Shown here: positions 54,839 through 64,000 of the stretch, piece by piece
Layout of the letters: each line of letters starts with the position of its first letter
Numbering within the stretch: the first letter of the stretch is position 1
Origin: JAUZOB01 sp963692465
Lineage (GTDB): Bacteria; Bacteroidota; Bacteroidia; Bacteroidales; Prolixibacteraceae
Direction: 5' to 3'
Assembly: GCA_963692465.1 (NCBI GenBank)
Contig: OY829943.1
Span: 2,418,001 to 2,482,000 of the forward strand
Length of the DNA stretch: 64,000 nucleotides
Position numbers and translations under genes: made by a program
Notes under the pieces: generated by a model
The model's input: the letters and a program-made list of their open reading frames with translations, nothing else
What the model was told of the DNA's origin: nothing
The model's database searches: none

Positions 54839-56617
54839 ATGAAAGAACAGATAAAACGTCTTTTTGACCTGCTACCCTATATTGGGAGGAATTATCCGAA
54901 AGAAATTTTTCTTGCCGGAAAAGCGAATGGAATTTGGAAAGCGTATAGTACCGACAACTACTTAATGGCTGTCCGGTGTTTTTCGCTAAGTTTATTAGAG
55001 GAAGGATTTAAAGCCGGGGATAAAATTGTGTCGGTTTGTTCTAATTCTCCTGAATGGAATATTATCGATATGGGGATAATGCAGATTGGGGCTATTCATG
55101 TGCCGCTTTATAATAATCTGCCAACAACAGAATATGAAACAGTGATTCGTTATTGTGATGTAAGTGCTGTTATTGTTGACACGATGAATGGGCGGGAAGC
55201 TCTTGGCCTGGCATTGAAAGATAGTCCCTCCGTAAAATTATTGTTGATTGGGGATCTTCTTGGTCGTGAATTCCCGGAAGAGGAAGCAAATGAGTCGCTT
55301 AATGAGATCAAAGAGAAAATTGAACCGAGTGATCCTGCAACAATGATTTATACTTCAGGAACATCGGGTCAGCCACAATGTGTGGTTCTTTCTCATGCTA
55401 ATATTGTTGAAAATGTTTTGGCAACGGTTGATCGTGATCGATTGAATCAGAGACATAAAGTTCTGAGTTGTTTGCCTCTTTGTCATATTTATGAAAGAAT
55501 ATTGAACTATCATTATCAGTATAAGGGGATTTCAATTTACTATTCGGAAAATTTCGGGACCGTAATAAACGATCTTAATGAAATTCATGCTGAAGGTTTT
55601 GCTGTTGTTCCTCAATTTTTAGAAAAAGTATTTCACCAAATCGTTGCTTCAGGGAAAGATTTACCATTAGCTAAAAAGAAGTTCTTCTTTTGGGCTGTGA
55701 GATTGGCATTAGCTTATGAACCGTTTAAACCGAAGAATAGAAAGACTGCAATGAAGTATCGGCTGGCAGATAAACTGGTATTCAGGCACTGGCGGAAAGC
55801 ATTGGGCGGTAAAGTGAAAATGATTGTTTCGGGAGGAACAGCGTTACAAAGTTGTTTGATTAGGGTCTTCTGGGCTGCAGGAATGCCGGTCCAGGAAGGA
55901 TATGGATTATCGGAGGCCCCTGTTGTTGCTGTTAATGGCTATCGGGATGAGGATCTCAGGATCGGAACCGTTGGTCGTCCATTAAAGAATATTGAGGTTC
56001 TTATTGCTGAAGATGGAGAGATTCTTTGTCGGGGTAATGGAGTTGCCCGCTCGTACTATAGGGGTTCTGATTCCTATGGTGAAGACGGCTGGTTTCATAC
56101 AGGGGATATTGGATCAATAGATCAAGGTTTCCTGAAATTTCTGGACCGAAAAGATGCAGCGTTCAGACTTTCTTCGGGAGAAATTATTTTCCCTCGCATG
56201 GTTGAGGAGAAGCTGAAACTTTCCGGGTTTATAGAACAGGTTGCAATTGTTGGCAGAAAAGAGAAAAAGATTGCAGCAATTATTTGTCCGAATTTTGATT
56301 ATTTGCATTTTTGGGCGACGAAACATCATCTTAAATATCGGGATAATGCGGAGTTAATCACGCTTCCTGAGTTGAATGCACGTATTCAGAAAGAGATTAA
56401 TAAGGCGAATGAATTGCTGATGCCCTGTGAGCGGGTCGCAATGTTTAGAATGGTTAATGATGAATGGTCTTTTGTGACAGGGGAACTTTCTTCTTCTTTG
56501 AAGTTGAGACGAGAAGTTATCCTGACTAAATACCATGATCTTTTGGAGAAGATATATGGTCATGCGATTGACCAGACAGAGGAAGAGCGAAATCTTGCTT
56601 CGAGAATTAAATTTTAA
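54839..56617 (+). CDS. Long-chain acyl-CoA synthetase-like protein with altered ATP loop
   Basis: This 592-residue protein of the AMP-forming acyl-CoA synthetase family (FACL type) would activate fatty acids to acyl-AMP and acyl-CoA. The fold is complete: LYNNLPTTEYETVIRY, LPLCHIYERILNYH, EGYGLSEAPVVA, GWFHTGDIG and LDRKDA. The ATP-binding loop, normally YTSGTTGxPKG, reads YTSGTSGQPQC here, so Q180 stands where the lysine should be and C181 where the glycine is. The C-terminal catalytic lysine block (GELSSSLKLRRE) is kept. It is the first of two tandem paralogs, 17 bases before the second. It may be slow, regulatory or specialised. Confidence 0.85.
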   Translation: MKEQIKRLFDLLPYIGRNYPKEIFLAGKANGIWKAYSTDNYLMAVRCFSLSLLEEGFKAGDKIVSVCSNSPEWNIIDMGIMQIGAIHVPLYNNLPTTEYETVIRYCDVSAVIVDTMNGREALGLALKDSPSVKLLLIGDLLGREFPEEEANESLNEIKEKIEPSDPATMIYTSGTSGQPQCVVLSHANIVENVLATVDRDRLNQRHKVLSCLPLCHIYERILNYHYQYKGISIYYSENFGTVINDLNEIHAEGFAVVPQFLEKVFHQIVASGKDLPLAKKKFFFWAVRLALAYEPFKPKNRKTAMKYRLADKLVFRHWRKALGGKVKMIVSGGTALQSCLIRVFWAAGMPVQEGYGLSEAPVVAVNGYRDEDLRIGTVGRPLKNIEVLIAEDGEILCRGNGVARSYYRGSDSYGEDGWFHTGDIGSIDQGFLKFLDRKDAAFRLSSGEIIFPRMVEEKLKLSGFIEQVAIVGRKEKKIAAIICPNFDYLHFWATKHHLKYRDNAELITLPELNARIQKEINKANELLMPCERVAMFRMVNDEWSFVTGELSSSLKLRREVILTKYHDLLEKIYGHAIDQTEEERNLASRIKF

Positions 56618-56634
56618 TAAGAATTCCTTTACGA

Positions 56635-58488
56635 ATGGAGATTACACGTACGTTTGAATTACTGGATCAATGTAATGATTTTCCAAGGGAAGATGTTCTT
56701 GCCGGAAAAGTCGGTGATAAATGGGTCCTGTATAGTTCAAAACAATATTCAGAATATTCTCATCTTTTGGCTTATGGATTATTAGCGGAGGGGTTTGCTC
56801 CTGGTGACATTATTGCAACGGTATCAGTTAACCGACCGGAATGGAATTTTGTTGACATGGCTCTTTCTATGTCAGGGATGGTCCACCTGCCTATTTATCC
56901 GACAATTAGTGCCGAAGAGTATAAATATATTCTGGATCATGCTGGAGTTAAGGCTGTTTTTGTATCAGACAGAAAGCTTTATCGTAAACTAAAGTCCGTT
57001 GTTGAGGAGCTTGAAATTCCGCACGTTTTTTCTTTTTCTCCGGTTGAAGGAATCCGTAATTGGGAAGAACTAATTGCTTTGGGGCAGAAAAATCGTGAGG
57101 GATTGTCTGATCGACTTAAAACAATAAAAGACGGAATTAAACCGGACGATCTGGTCTCGATGATTTATACCTCGGGAACCACTGGTATGCCCAAAGGAGT
57201 AATGATTTCCCACCGTAATCTGATTTCTAATTTTACTCAGCATGCTCAGTGTCATAATTTGCAGGGGAAAGAATATAAGGTAATCAGCTTTCTTCCTCTT
57301 TGTCATATTTATGAGCGGAGCATGAATTATCATTTTCAATACAAAGGACTGGGAATTTATTATGTGGATAATCTGGGGGCAATAGTCCGGACTATTCAGG
57401 AGATTAAACCGGATATGTTTAATTCTGTCCCTCGTTTGCTGGAACGTATTTATGACGGACTGATTAATAAAGGGAAACAGTTGCCTTTGTTGCAACGGAC
57501 TGTTTTCTTCTGGGCGGTAGATCTGGGGGCTCAGTTTGAATATGGAAAGAAATATAATCCATGGTTTAAATTGAAACGGCAGATAGCAGATCGGCTTGTT
57601 TACAAAAAGTGGCGTGCTGCTTTGGGGGGGAACCTGAAAATTATTGTTTCAGGAGGAGCCTCTCTTCAGAAACGTATAGCCCAGGTTCTTGGAATTGCAG
57701 GAATCCTGACTATTGAAGGATATGGACTAACTGAAACATCCCCCGTTATTGCAGTGGGGAATCCGGCTATTGGGAAAATAAAATATGGAACAGTAGGGCC
57801 GATTCTTTCGGGTGTTGATGTTAAAATTGCAGATGATGGAGAGATCCTTTGCAAAGGTCCTGGAGTGATGTTGGGGTATTATAAGCAACCCGAATTAACC
57901 AAAACGGCAATAGATGAAGATGGCTGGTTTCATACCGGTGATGTGGGTGTATTGGATGAGGGCGTTTATTTAAAAATTACCGATCGGAAAAAGGAGATGT
58001 TTAAACTGTCAGGAGGGAAGTATATTGCTCCTCAGATGATTGAAAATAAGTTTAAAGAGTCTTTCTTCATTGAACAGGCGATGGTTATTGGAGAAAATGA
58101 GAAATTTGCAAGTGCTCTTGTTTCTCCAAGTTTTGATTATTTGCATGATTGGTGTTCAAAGCACAAAATCCATTTTCGGAATAATAAAGAGCTAATCAAA
58201 AATCCTGAGATATTAGCGGTTTATCAAAAGGAAATCAATGAAGTGAACAAATCTCTTGGCCAAGTTGAAGAAATCAAACGCTTTCGTCTTGTGTGTGAAG
58301 AATGGAGTCCCGGCAGCGGAGAATTATCTCCCACGCTGAAGTTAAAAAGGCATTACATTCAAAGCAAATATAAAAAGATCATTGAGGAGATTTATGCAAC
58401 GGGCCGAAATCATAATCAATTTGAAAGTCCCAATAAAAATGTTCTGGGTATAGACTTAAAAGACCTGTTTAAACGATTGAAAATTTGA
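56635..58488 (+). CDS. Long-chain acyl-CoA synthetase (AMP-forming)
   Basis: This 617-residue paralog of the preceding gene has all motifs in canonical form: the ATP loop YTSGTTGMPKG, LPLCHIYERSMNYH, EGYGLTETSPVIAV, GWFHTGDVG, ITDRKKEMFKLSGG and the catalytic lysine block GELSPTLKLKRH. It should activate long-chain fatty acids to acyl-CoA for breakdown or phospholipid use. It is cytoplasmic or membrane-associated. It starts 17 bases after its neighbour and is clearly cotranscribed. A PlsC-type acyltransferase lies nearby on the other strand, a possible functional link in lipid metabolism. No clear terminator follows. Confidence 0.93.
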   Translation: MEITRTFELLDQCNDFPREDVLAGKVGDKWVLYSSKQYSEYSHLLAYGLLAEGFAPGDIIATVSVNRPEWNFVDMALSMSGMVHLPIYPTISAEEYKYILDHAGVKAVFVSDRKLYRKLKSVVEELEIPHVFSFSPVEGIRNWEELIALGQKNREGLSDRLKTIKDGIKPDDLVSMIYTSGTTGMPKGVMISHRNLISNFTQHAQCHNLQGKEYKVISFLPLCHIYERSMNYHFQYKGLGIYYVDNLGAIVRTIQEIKPDMFNSVPRLLERIYDGLINKGKQLPLLQRTVFFWAVDLGAQFEYGKKYNPWFKLKRQIADRLVYKKWRAALGGNLKIIVSGGASLQKRIAQVLGIAGILTIEGYGLTETSPVIAVGNPAIGKIKYGTVGPILSGVDVKIADDGEILCKGPGVMLGYYKQPELTKTAIDEDGWFHTGDVGVLDEGVYLKITDRKKEMFKLSGGKYIAPQMIENKFKESFFIEQAMVIGENEKFASALVSPSFDYLHDWCSKHKIHFRNNKELIKNPEILAVYQKEINEVNKSLGQVEEIKRFRLVCEEWSPGSGELSPTLKLKRHYIQSKYKKIIEEIYATGRNHNQFESPNKNVLGIDLKDLFKRLKI

Positions 58489-58563
58489 TTTACTAAAAAA
58501 CTTTCTACGTTTCATTTATTTCATTTGCCCAGGGGACAGTCTTATTTCTAAAGTCGATTGTAA

Positions 58564-59019
58564 TTATCTCCATTTGGGTTCGCAGGGGAGTCTTTCTCCG
58601 TCAGCAGAAGTGTGTTCTTCCAGCGAATTTTCTTTGGATTGGATCACCATATAGATCATTGCTTCGTCTGAGGAATTACAGATCCCGCGATTCCCTTGCG
58701 GTGCAACTCGTATGACACTGCCTTCTTTTATATTGAAACAGTCTTCGTCGACTTGAAAAAAGCCGAACCCTTTTAATATGATATAAGTTTCTTCATTTTT
58801 TCTGTGAATATGAAAATAGGGTTGCTCTGATTGTGGGGGAAGTGAATTAAATGAAATTTCTGTGCCTGTTGCTTTGGTGGCATCTTTTAAGAAGACTTTG
58901 CCTCCCAGTCGTTTTTTACTCACAGGATGAATGAGTGAGTAGTCTTTTAGATCATCTAGGTTTCCCATGTTTACGGCGCTATAGTAAGCATTTTCCGATA
59001 TTTTCTCAATTTGTTTCAT
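58564..59019 (-). CDS. Cupin-domain protein
   Basis: This 151-residue cytoplasmic protein has one cupin barrel. YFHIHRKNEETYIILKGFGFFQ holds the histidine and glutamate metal ligands, and the second motif (IKEGSVIRVAPQGNRGICNSS) has no histidine at the usual place, so metal binding may be partial. The N-terminal 40 residues form an extension of unknown role. It is read from the minus strand, 101 bases after the PlsC gene, and could share its message. Function unknown; sugar-isomerase-like or oxygenase-like roles are both possible. Confidence 0.8.
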   Translation of the reverse strand: MKQIEKISENAYYSAVNMGNLDDLKDYSLIHPVSKKRLGGKVFLKDATKATGTEISFNSLPPQSEQPYFHIHRKNEETYIILKGFGFFQVDEDCFNIKEGSVIRVAPQGNRGICNSSDEAMIYMVIQSKENSLEEHTSADGERLPCEPKWR

Positions 59020-59120
59020 ATTCGGGATTTTTTATTGTTCTGTGAATCCAATGATTTTGTAACTGTTGATCTGGTAAATTTTATAGCGATAACGTAATCC
59101 TCAATGATTGCAAACCTGTT

Positions 59121-59858
59121 CTAACGAGAAACAATATCGTTCACAATTTCCTTTTCTGTTTTCTCGAAAAGCGTGTTGTAATCACATTCGCTTACTGCAA
59201 TAGGTGGATGAATTGTGAATTTTAGTCGGTTCCCGATGTCAAGGGGAAATACACCATAGCGAAATATCTTCCATGAATTATTGATTGTAACCGGAACGAC
59301 TAATGCATTCGGAGCATATTTACATAAAATCTTTAATCCATTGGGAGCAAAAGTTCCTGGCTTTCCATTTCTGGAGCGGGTTCCTTCGGGAAAGATTACG
59401 GCAGACCTGTTTGTTGCTTCAATATATTCCCCCATCTTTTTTAAAGTTGGCAGTGCTTGTCTTGGGTTTTTTCGGTCAATCAGTACAGATCCACCATGAT
59501 TTAAATTGTAAGAAACGCTGGGGATATTTTTCCCCAATTCAATTTTACTCACAAATTTCGGATGATATTTACGCAAAAACCAGCCGATACCGATGATATC
59601 GTATAGACCTTGATGATTTGATACAAATATAAGTGGTTTGTCTTTAGGTAGATCGACTTCGTTTTCTACTTCTGCTGTTGATAGCGTGGTAAACAAAATA
59701 CGCAGTAAAGTGAGATTTAGTAGATCTACACTTCTTTTGTGTGCTTTATATCCGAATACATTAAAGCAAATATATTGAATAGGGTGAAACACGCAGATGG
59801 TACAAAAAAATAGAAAATAAGCGATTAATGAGAGTGGACAGGAGATTATTTTTTTCAT
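59121..59858 (-). CDS. plsC: 1-acyl-glycerol-3-phosphate acyltransferase family protein
   Basis: This 245-residue membrane acyltransferase of the PlsC family would make phosphatidic acid from lysophosphatidic acid. One hydrophobic segment lies at about 9-30. The catalytic N81-H82-x4-D87 block reads SNHQGLYDII, and the substrate block FPEGTRSRNG is at 156-165. Both are canonical. The start at 59858 gives the usual length. It lies 159 bases after the POT transporter on the same strand. Several paralogs of PlsC exist in most genomes, so the exact substrate is not certain. Confidence 0.9.
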   Translation of the reverse strand: MKKIISCPLSLIAYFLFFCTICVFHPIQYICFNVFGYKAHKRSVDLLNLTLLRILFTTLSTAEVENEVDLPKDKPLIFVSNHQGLYDIIGIGWFLRKYHPKFVSKIELGKNIPSVSYNLNHGGSVLIDRKNPRQALPTLKKMGEYIEATNRSAVIFPEGTRSRNGKPGTFAPNGLKILCKYAPNALVVPVTINNSWKIFRYGVFPLDIGNRLKFTIHPPIAVSECDYNTLFEKTEKEIVNDIVSR

Positions 59859-60017
59859 TCGTAAAAATTTTTCTTAATGATTGGATGAAACGCACTCGGT
59901 TTTGCGGAGGTGAATTTCATAAACCGGAAGTCTTTGACAAAAATAGTCAGATTTATATTTTGAAAGGTAAAAAGAGCTTTAAAATGTCGGATGTGATCTA
60001 TTCCGATTCGTGAGGTG

Positions 60018-61904
60018 TTAAGCCTCATTGGTAACCCGTTCAAGTCGTTTAAGAATTGAAAAGATAAAGGTTGCAGAAATAAGGCAGCATACAACTAAGA
60101 CAGACCAATAACCCCAGAGAGGCAGTTCGTCCCAGAATGTTCCCATAATTCCAACTAAATAATTTCCAATAGCAGTAGCAGCTAGCCAGCCCCCTTGCAT
60201 GATTCCTTTATATTGAGGTGGAGCGACCTTTGCCACGAAAGAGATTCCCATCGGACTGAGAAACAGCTCGGCAATGGTCAAAACAAAATAGGTACTTATT
60301 AACCAGTTCGGAGAAACCAGCGTATCACTAACCCCGTTGATCTCAGATGGTGCTGGAAGTTTAATAGAAGCGATAATGAGAATGATAAATCCTAACGCTG
60401 CAACAACCATTCCTATTCCTATTTTTCGTGGGGCAGAGGGCTCTTTCCCTTTTTTGTTCAGTTTGGTGAAAAGAGCAACCATGAGAGGGGTGAGTAATAC
60501 AATGAAGAACGGATTAAATTGTTGGAAAATTTGTGGTGTTATATTGATAAAAGAAGTTCCTGCATTGTATAGGTAAGAAAGATAAACTAAAATGGCTGCA
60601 GCAACTGTGACAATGAGCCCTTTTACGGGTTGTCTTTTAGATCCGAATATTCCGGTTGCAATGTAAATTCCGTAGAAGACAAAGATGAGCGGAATCAAAG
60701 ACATTAATGAGAAAGTTATATTTTGCAGAGGCGAAATCGTATTTACTGTATAGTCTCTCGCAAAATAAGTCATGCAAAGTCCGTTTTGATGGAAAGACAT
60801 CCAAAAGAAGATGACGACTATAAAGACCATAATCAAAGCAGAGACTCTTTCCCGAACTTGTTTCGGCGTTAAAACGACCACGTGATTATTACCATTGTGT
60901 GCTAATTGCTGTTTGAAATTGTAATCAACCGGTCTCCAGTATTTTCCAAACCCAAGAAAGATGAAAACAGAGAGCAATAAACTACCACAGGCAACTCCGA
61001 AAGCCCAATTATAAGACTTTGTCAGTACAGACATGTATTTTACTCCAAAAGCTTCTGTGTCGAAAGGAATTCGGTTTATTTTTGCATTAACGGAGGCCTT
61101 CGCATTTTCATTTTTTCCTTCGAGTATTCGATATTCGGTCGGACTAAGTAGCTTGCTCTGAACAAGAGCTGCTGCCTTGATCTTCAATAAAGCTTTGTCT
61201 TTATCTGATTGAAATATAACTCCAGCCTTCTTCTTTGCTTCACGAATAACTGTCGAGCTGTCTTTAGAAGATTTGACTGGTTTACTATAGGCTGCGATAG
61301 CTGATTTGCTGAATTCTTTGACGTTAACCACTTTGTCATTTAATTTAATGACATTGGTTGGAATCGCCGCATCATAGCTGTAATGCTCTTTTTCAAGAAT
61401 TGAATTATTGATGAGATTTGCAGTACTTGGAGCAAAGAAGGCTCCGATATTAATAAACATATAAAAGATGGAGAAGGCGATATCTCTTTTTGAACTATAT
61501 CGTTCGTCTTCATATAGATTTCCAACCAGAGCCTGAAGATTTCCTTTAAAGAAACCGGTCCCTAAAGCGATAAAGAATAATGCAGAAAACATCATAATAT
61601 AACCGGTGGTGTCCGCGCCGCTAGGAATAGCGAGAAGTGCGTATCCTCCGAACATGACGGCAACGCCAAGTAGAATTGTTTTCCCGTATCCAAGGAACTT
61701 ATCTGCAATTAATCCCCCGAAAAGAGGTAGAAAGTAGACCAATGCAAGGAAGGTTCCGTAAATTAAACTGGTAGTTTTTGAATTTAGTCCGAACTTTGCC
61801 TGAATGTATAATGCTAATATCGCCAGCATGGTGTAATAGCCAAAACGTTCTCCCATATTGGCTATTGCCAATATCATTAATCCTTTTGGATGTTCTTTAA
61901 GCAT
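60018..61904 (-). CDS. POT-family proton-coupled peptide transporter
   Basis: This 628-residue major-facilitator protein of the POT/PTR2 family would import di- and tripeptides with protons. The family's N-terminal GERFGYYTMLAILALYI (helix 1, E-x-x-R motif variant) and the PTR2 signature FFKGNLQALVGNLY are present. An insert of roughly 110 residues (about 175-285, rich in lysine and serine) lies between helices before YNWAFGVACGSLLL; Bacteroidota members often have such a loop, but this one is large. A perfect -7 box and a TTG 19 bases away (61949-61978) give a promoter on the minus strand. Confidence 0.92.
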   Translation of the reverse strand: MLKEHPKGLMILAIANMGERFGYYTMLAILALYIQAKFGLNSKTTSLIYGTFLALVYFLPLFGGLIADKFLGYGKTILLGVAVMFGGYALLAIPSGADTTGYIMMFSALFFIALGTGFFKGNLQALVGNLYEDERYSSKRDIAFSIFYMFINIGAFFAPSTANLINNSILEKEHYSYDAAIPTNVIKLNDKVVNVKEFSKSAIAAYSKPVKSSKDSSTVIREAKKKAGVIFQSDKDKALLKIKAAALVQSKLLSPTEYRILEGKNENAKASVNAKINRIPFDTEAFGVKYMSVLTKSYNWAFGVACGSLLLSVFIFLGFGKYWRPVDYNFKQQLAHNGNNHVVVLTPKQVRERVSALIMVFIVVIFFWMSFHQNGLCMTYFARDYTVNTISPLQNITFSLMSLIPLIFVFYGIYIATGIFGSKRQPVKGLIVTVAAAILVYLSYLYNAGTSFINITPQIFQQFNPFFIVLLTPLMVALFTKLNKKGKEPSAPRKIGIGMVVAALGFIILIIASIKLPAPSEINGVSDTLVSPNWLISTYFVLTIAELFLSPMGISFVAKVAPPQYKGIMQGGWLAATAIGNYLVGIMGTFWDELPLWGYWSVLVVCCLISATFIFSILKRLERVTNEA

Positions 61905-61948
61905 AGATGTTTATGTTTTTTAATTTTGGGACAATTGAAAATGTACAA

Positions 61949-61978
61949 CAAATATAATTATCTTTTCTAAGCCGTCAA
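61949..61978 (-). promoter_or_regulatory. Candidate promoter of the POT transporter
   Basis: On the minus strand TTG (61978-61976), 19 bases, then TATATTTG (61956-61949) match the Bacteroidetes consensus exactly. The -7 box is about 45 bases before the start codon. Confidence 0.65.
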
Positions 61979-62097
61979 GACTAATAATTGATAGATAACG
62001 TAGATCAATTTTCGGCATGGAGGGGCTGGCAGGCGAATGAATGTGGAATTTTTAATCTCAGTCAGTTTCTTTACCTTTATAAAAAATAGACTTTATC

Positions 62098-63636
62098 ATG
62101 AAAATATTCTGTTGTGATCAGATTGGTAAGATTGATCGTTATACGATAGAACATGAACCTATTTCAGCCATAGATCTGATGGAACGGGCCGCAATGGGGA
62201 TATCCTGTCAGATAGAAGAGAATCATTCCCGGCATCGGAGAATAATGGTTTTTGCCGGACCTGGAGATAACGGGGGTGATGGCCTTGCTATTGCACGGAT
62301 AATGGCAACTAAAGGATATCCTGTCGAAGTCTTTCTTCCCAATGCCGGGCATTCATTGTCTGCTTCTTGTCAGATTAATTATGAGCGGCTAAAGGCAATG
62401 ACGTTGGTTGCTGTGCGTATGATTGGTCCCGGAGAACCTTTGCCGCTGATAAAGCAGGAAGATATTGTGATTGATGCTTTGTTCGGTTCAGGATTGTCCC
62501 GGCCGATCGAAGGTGTTTATGCCCCGATTATAGAGCATATTAATTCTTCGGACGCAAGCGTGATTGCGGTTGATATCCCTTCAGGACTCTTTGGTGAAGA
62601 TAATTCTGAAAACAAGGGAAATGCAATTATCGAAGCAGATATGACATTCACTTTTCAATTTCCAAAATTGAGTTTTCTTTTCCCTGAAAATGAAAAATAT
62701 GTCGGCCGATGGAAGATTATTGATATCAAACTTCATCCTGATGCTATTCGTGAGACGGAATCACCTTTTCATCTTTTAACGAGACCAATGATTGTTCCAC
62801 TTCTTCGTTCGCGTGATAAATTTGGACACAAAGGAAATTATGGTCACGCATTCTTGATTGCAGGGTCTTATGGAAAAATGGGAGCTGCAGTTTTGTCTTC
62901 TCGTTCTTGTTTGCGTAGTGGTGCAGGACTTCTAACCACGCATATTCCCCGGGCAGGATACGAAATTATGCAGATGTCTGTTCCGGAGGCAATGGTCAGT
63001 ATGGATATCTCATATTATTATTTTAGTATTGTTCCACCAATGGATCGCTTTACGGCAGTGGGCATTGGTCCTGGAATTGGGACTGATAAAGCTTCAGAAG
63101 AGGCAATGGCTGCATTGTTTGATCAGTTTCATCGTCCAATGGTTGTTGATGCGGATGGGATCAACCTCTTGTCTGGATCAGAAAAATTGTTGAATGCACT
63201 CCCGTCCGGAAGTATTCTTACTCCTCATCCCGGAGAGTTTGCACGATTGGCCGGAAAGTCTGAAAATTCATATCAGATGCTTGTCAAACAACGGCAATTG
63301 GCACGGAAGTTAAATCAATACATTATTCTGAAAGGAGCCTATACCAGTATTGTGTTTCCTGACGGACAATGTTTTTTTAATACAACTGGAAATCCAGGAA
63401 TGGCAACCGCCGGTAGCGGAGATGTTTTAACCGGTATTATTCTCGGATTGTTGGCGCAGGGATATTCTTCCTCCGACGCATCACTGCTTGGTGTTTATTT
63501 ACACGGACTGGCCGGAGATATAGCTGTTCGTAAAAATGGTGAGGAGTCAATGATTGCAGGAGATCTGACGGAGAATATTGGGAAAGCATTTCTTGCGTTA
63601 AAAAATAGAAGCCTCATAAATAATGACTATTTTTGA
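62098..63636 (+). CDS. nnr: Bifunctional NAD(P)HX epimerase/dehydratase
   Basis: This 512-residue metabolite-repair enzyme restores damaged NADH and NADPH hydrates. The N-terminal YjeF_N epimerase domain (about 1-215) has AGPGDNGGDGLAIAR at 53-67. The C-terminal ADP/ATP-dependent dehydratase domain (about 225-505) has GSYGKMGAAVL, H377 in TPHPGEF, and D442 in TAGSGDVLTG. Both halves are intact and of normal length. It is divergent from the POT gene and 30 bases before the DUF4831 gene, with which it may be cotranscribed. Confidence 0.97.
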   Translation: MKIFCCDQIGKIDRYTIEHEPISAIDLMERAAMGISCQIEENHSRHRRIMVFAGPGDNGGDGLAIARIMATKGYPVEVFLPNAGHSLSASCQINYERLKAMTLVAVRMIGPGEPLPLIKQEDIVIDALFGSGLSRPIEGVYAPIIEHINSSDASVIAVDIPSGLFGEDNSENKGNAIIEADMTFTFQFPKLSFLFPENEKYVGRWKIIDIKLHPDAIRETESPFHLLTRPMIVPLLRSRDKFGHKGNYGHAFLIAGSYGKMGAAVLSSRSCLRSGAGLLTTHIPRAGYEIMQMSVPEAMVSMDISYYYFSIVPPMDRFTAVGIGPGIGTDKASEEAMAALFDQFHRPMVVDADGINLLSGSEKLLNALPSGSILTPHPGEFARLAGKSENSYQMLVKQRQLARKLNQYIILKGAYTSIVFPDGQCFFNTTGNPGMATAGSGDVLTGIILGLLAQGYSSSDASLLGVYLHGLAGDIAVRKNGEESMIAGDLTENIGKAFLALKNRSLINNDYF

Positions 63637-63666
63637 CCAGTTATTAATACTTAAATGTGGTGTGTC

Positions 63667-64000
63667 ATGAAAAAAATTCTGATACTCTTTTCGATCCTTG
63701 TTTACGTTTTTTCAGCTCAGGGATGGGCATCACCGAGAGATGATAAAAAGAAGTTTGCTGAGAATAATGGAGTAGGAATTGTTTATTCTCTTCCGCGAAC
63801 CGGGATACAAATTTTGGTGACTGCGACTTGTGAAAAAGTATTTCGGGGACCTTATTTTCAGTCTGCCGAGAAGTATTTGAATATGAAAAACGCAGCAACC
63901 TCCGATTACGAAAATTGGAAAATCAGTTCAATTGTCCTGAATGCATTTGGAGAAGCAGATCCTACTCAGACATTTTCTGTTACTGGGTACAATGCAGGAC
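63667..64000 (+). CDS. DUF4831 family protein, start only
   Basis: The first 111 codons are visible, and the gene runs off the window. The ATG at 63667 opens a signal peptide (MKKILILFSILVYVFSAQGWA). Then NGVGIVYSLPRTGIQILVTA and PYFQSAEKYLNMK match the start of DUF4831, a secreted protein of Bacteroidota with no known function. It follows the NAD(P)HX repair gene after 30 bases. I base the family on the pattern of a GIVYSLP strand and an AEKYL helix; the rest of the gene would confirm it. Confidence 0.75.
   Translation, partial: MKKILILFSILVYVFSAQGWASPRDDKKKFAENNGVGIVYSLPRTGIQILVTATCEKVFRGPYFQSAEKYLNMKNAATSDYENWKISSIVLNAFGEADPTQTFSVTGYNAG

Noticed and set aside
59828..60013. 61-codon plus-strand frame between PlsC and POT genes
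   Set aside because: It covers the start of plsC on the other strand and has no motif.
1..64000. Mobile elements, CRISPR arrays, tRNA or rRNA genes, phage genes
   Set aside because: I looked for transposase motifs, repeat-spacer patterns and tRNA landmarks and saw none.

Overview
The window comes from a member of the Bacteroidota, most likely order Bacteroidales. The evidence is two complete SusC/SusD outer-membrane glycan uptake pairs, each led by an ECF sigma factor and a FecR-type anti-sigma factor; SusC proteins with an N-terminal STN signalling domain; AT-rich gaps with promoter boxes of the Bacteroidetes type (TTG/TTTG, about 19-22 bases, TANNTTTG); and no recurring Shine-Dalgarno sequence. 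I cannot fix the genus. I saw no tRNA, rRNA, CRISPR array, insertion sequence or phage gene.

Region 1 (about 1-13.2 kb, + strand) is a polysaccharide utilization locus (PUL 1): ECF sigma, FecR anti-sigma, SusC, SusD, a GH31 glycosidase, a strong terminator, then a DUF1080 protein and a GH127-type beta-L-arabinofuranosidase under their own promoter. Region 2 (13.3-23.3 kb) holds a CocE/NonD-type hydrolase on the minus strand, divergent from a GH42-like beta-galactosidase, followed by a GH78 alpha-L-rhamnosidase, a GH37-like lipoprotein, a small cupin and an AraC-type regulator.

Region 3 (23.4-44.0 kb, + strand) is PUL 2: ECF sigma, FecR, SusC, SusD, a GH78-like protein with a Tat-type leader, a GH28-like beta-helix protein, a GH106 alpha-L-rhamnosidase, an L-arabinose/L-fucose isomerase-type enzyme, an SGNH acetylesterase and a GH38 alpha-mannosidase, closed by a strong terminator. 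Three rhamnosidase-type proteins plus GH28, GH42, GH127 and esterases point to a decorated, rhamnose-containing glycan such as a pectic rhamnogalacturonan or a plant or microbial heteropolysaccharide. In both PULs the likely control is trans-envelope: ligand on SusC, STN domain to FecR, release of the sigma factor. In both, hairpins sit before susC and after susD.

Region 4 (44.0-64.0 kb) is mostly housekeeping: an atypical SDR protein, a 0.9 kb gap, glutamate synthase gltB-gltD with a terminator, a ResB-CcsA-like cytochrome c biogenesis fusion that has lost its heme-handling residues, two tandem acyl-CoA synthetases (the first with a degraded ATP-binding loop), a cupin, a PlsC acyltransferase, a POT peptide transporter, a bifunctional NAD(P)HX repair enzyme, and the start of a DUF4831 protein cut by the window edge. 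The most unusual items are the degenerate ResB-CcsA fusion, the paired leader hairpins in the two PULs, and the repeated AATGGAATA elements between the CocE-type and GH42-like genes.
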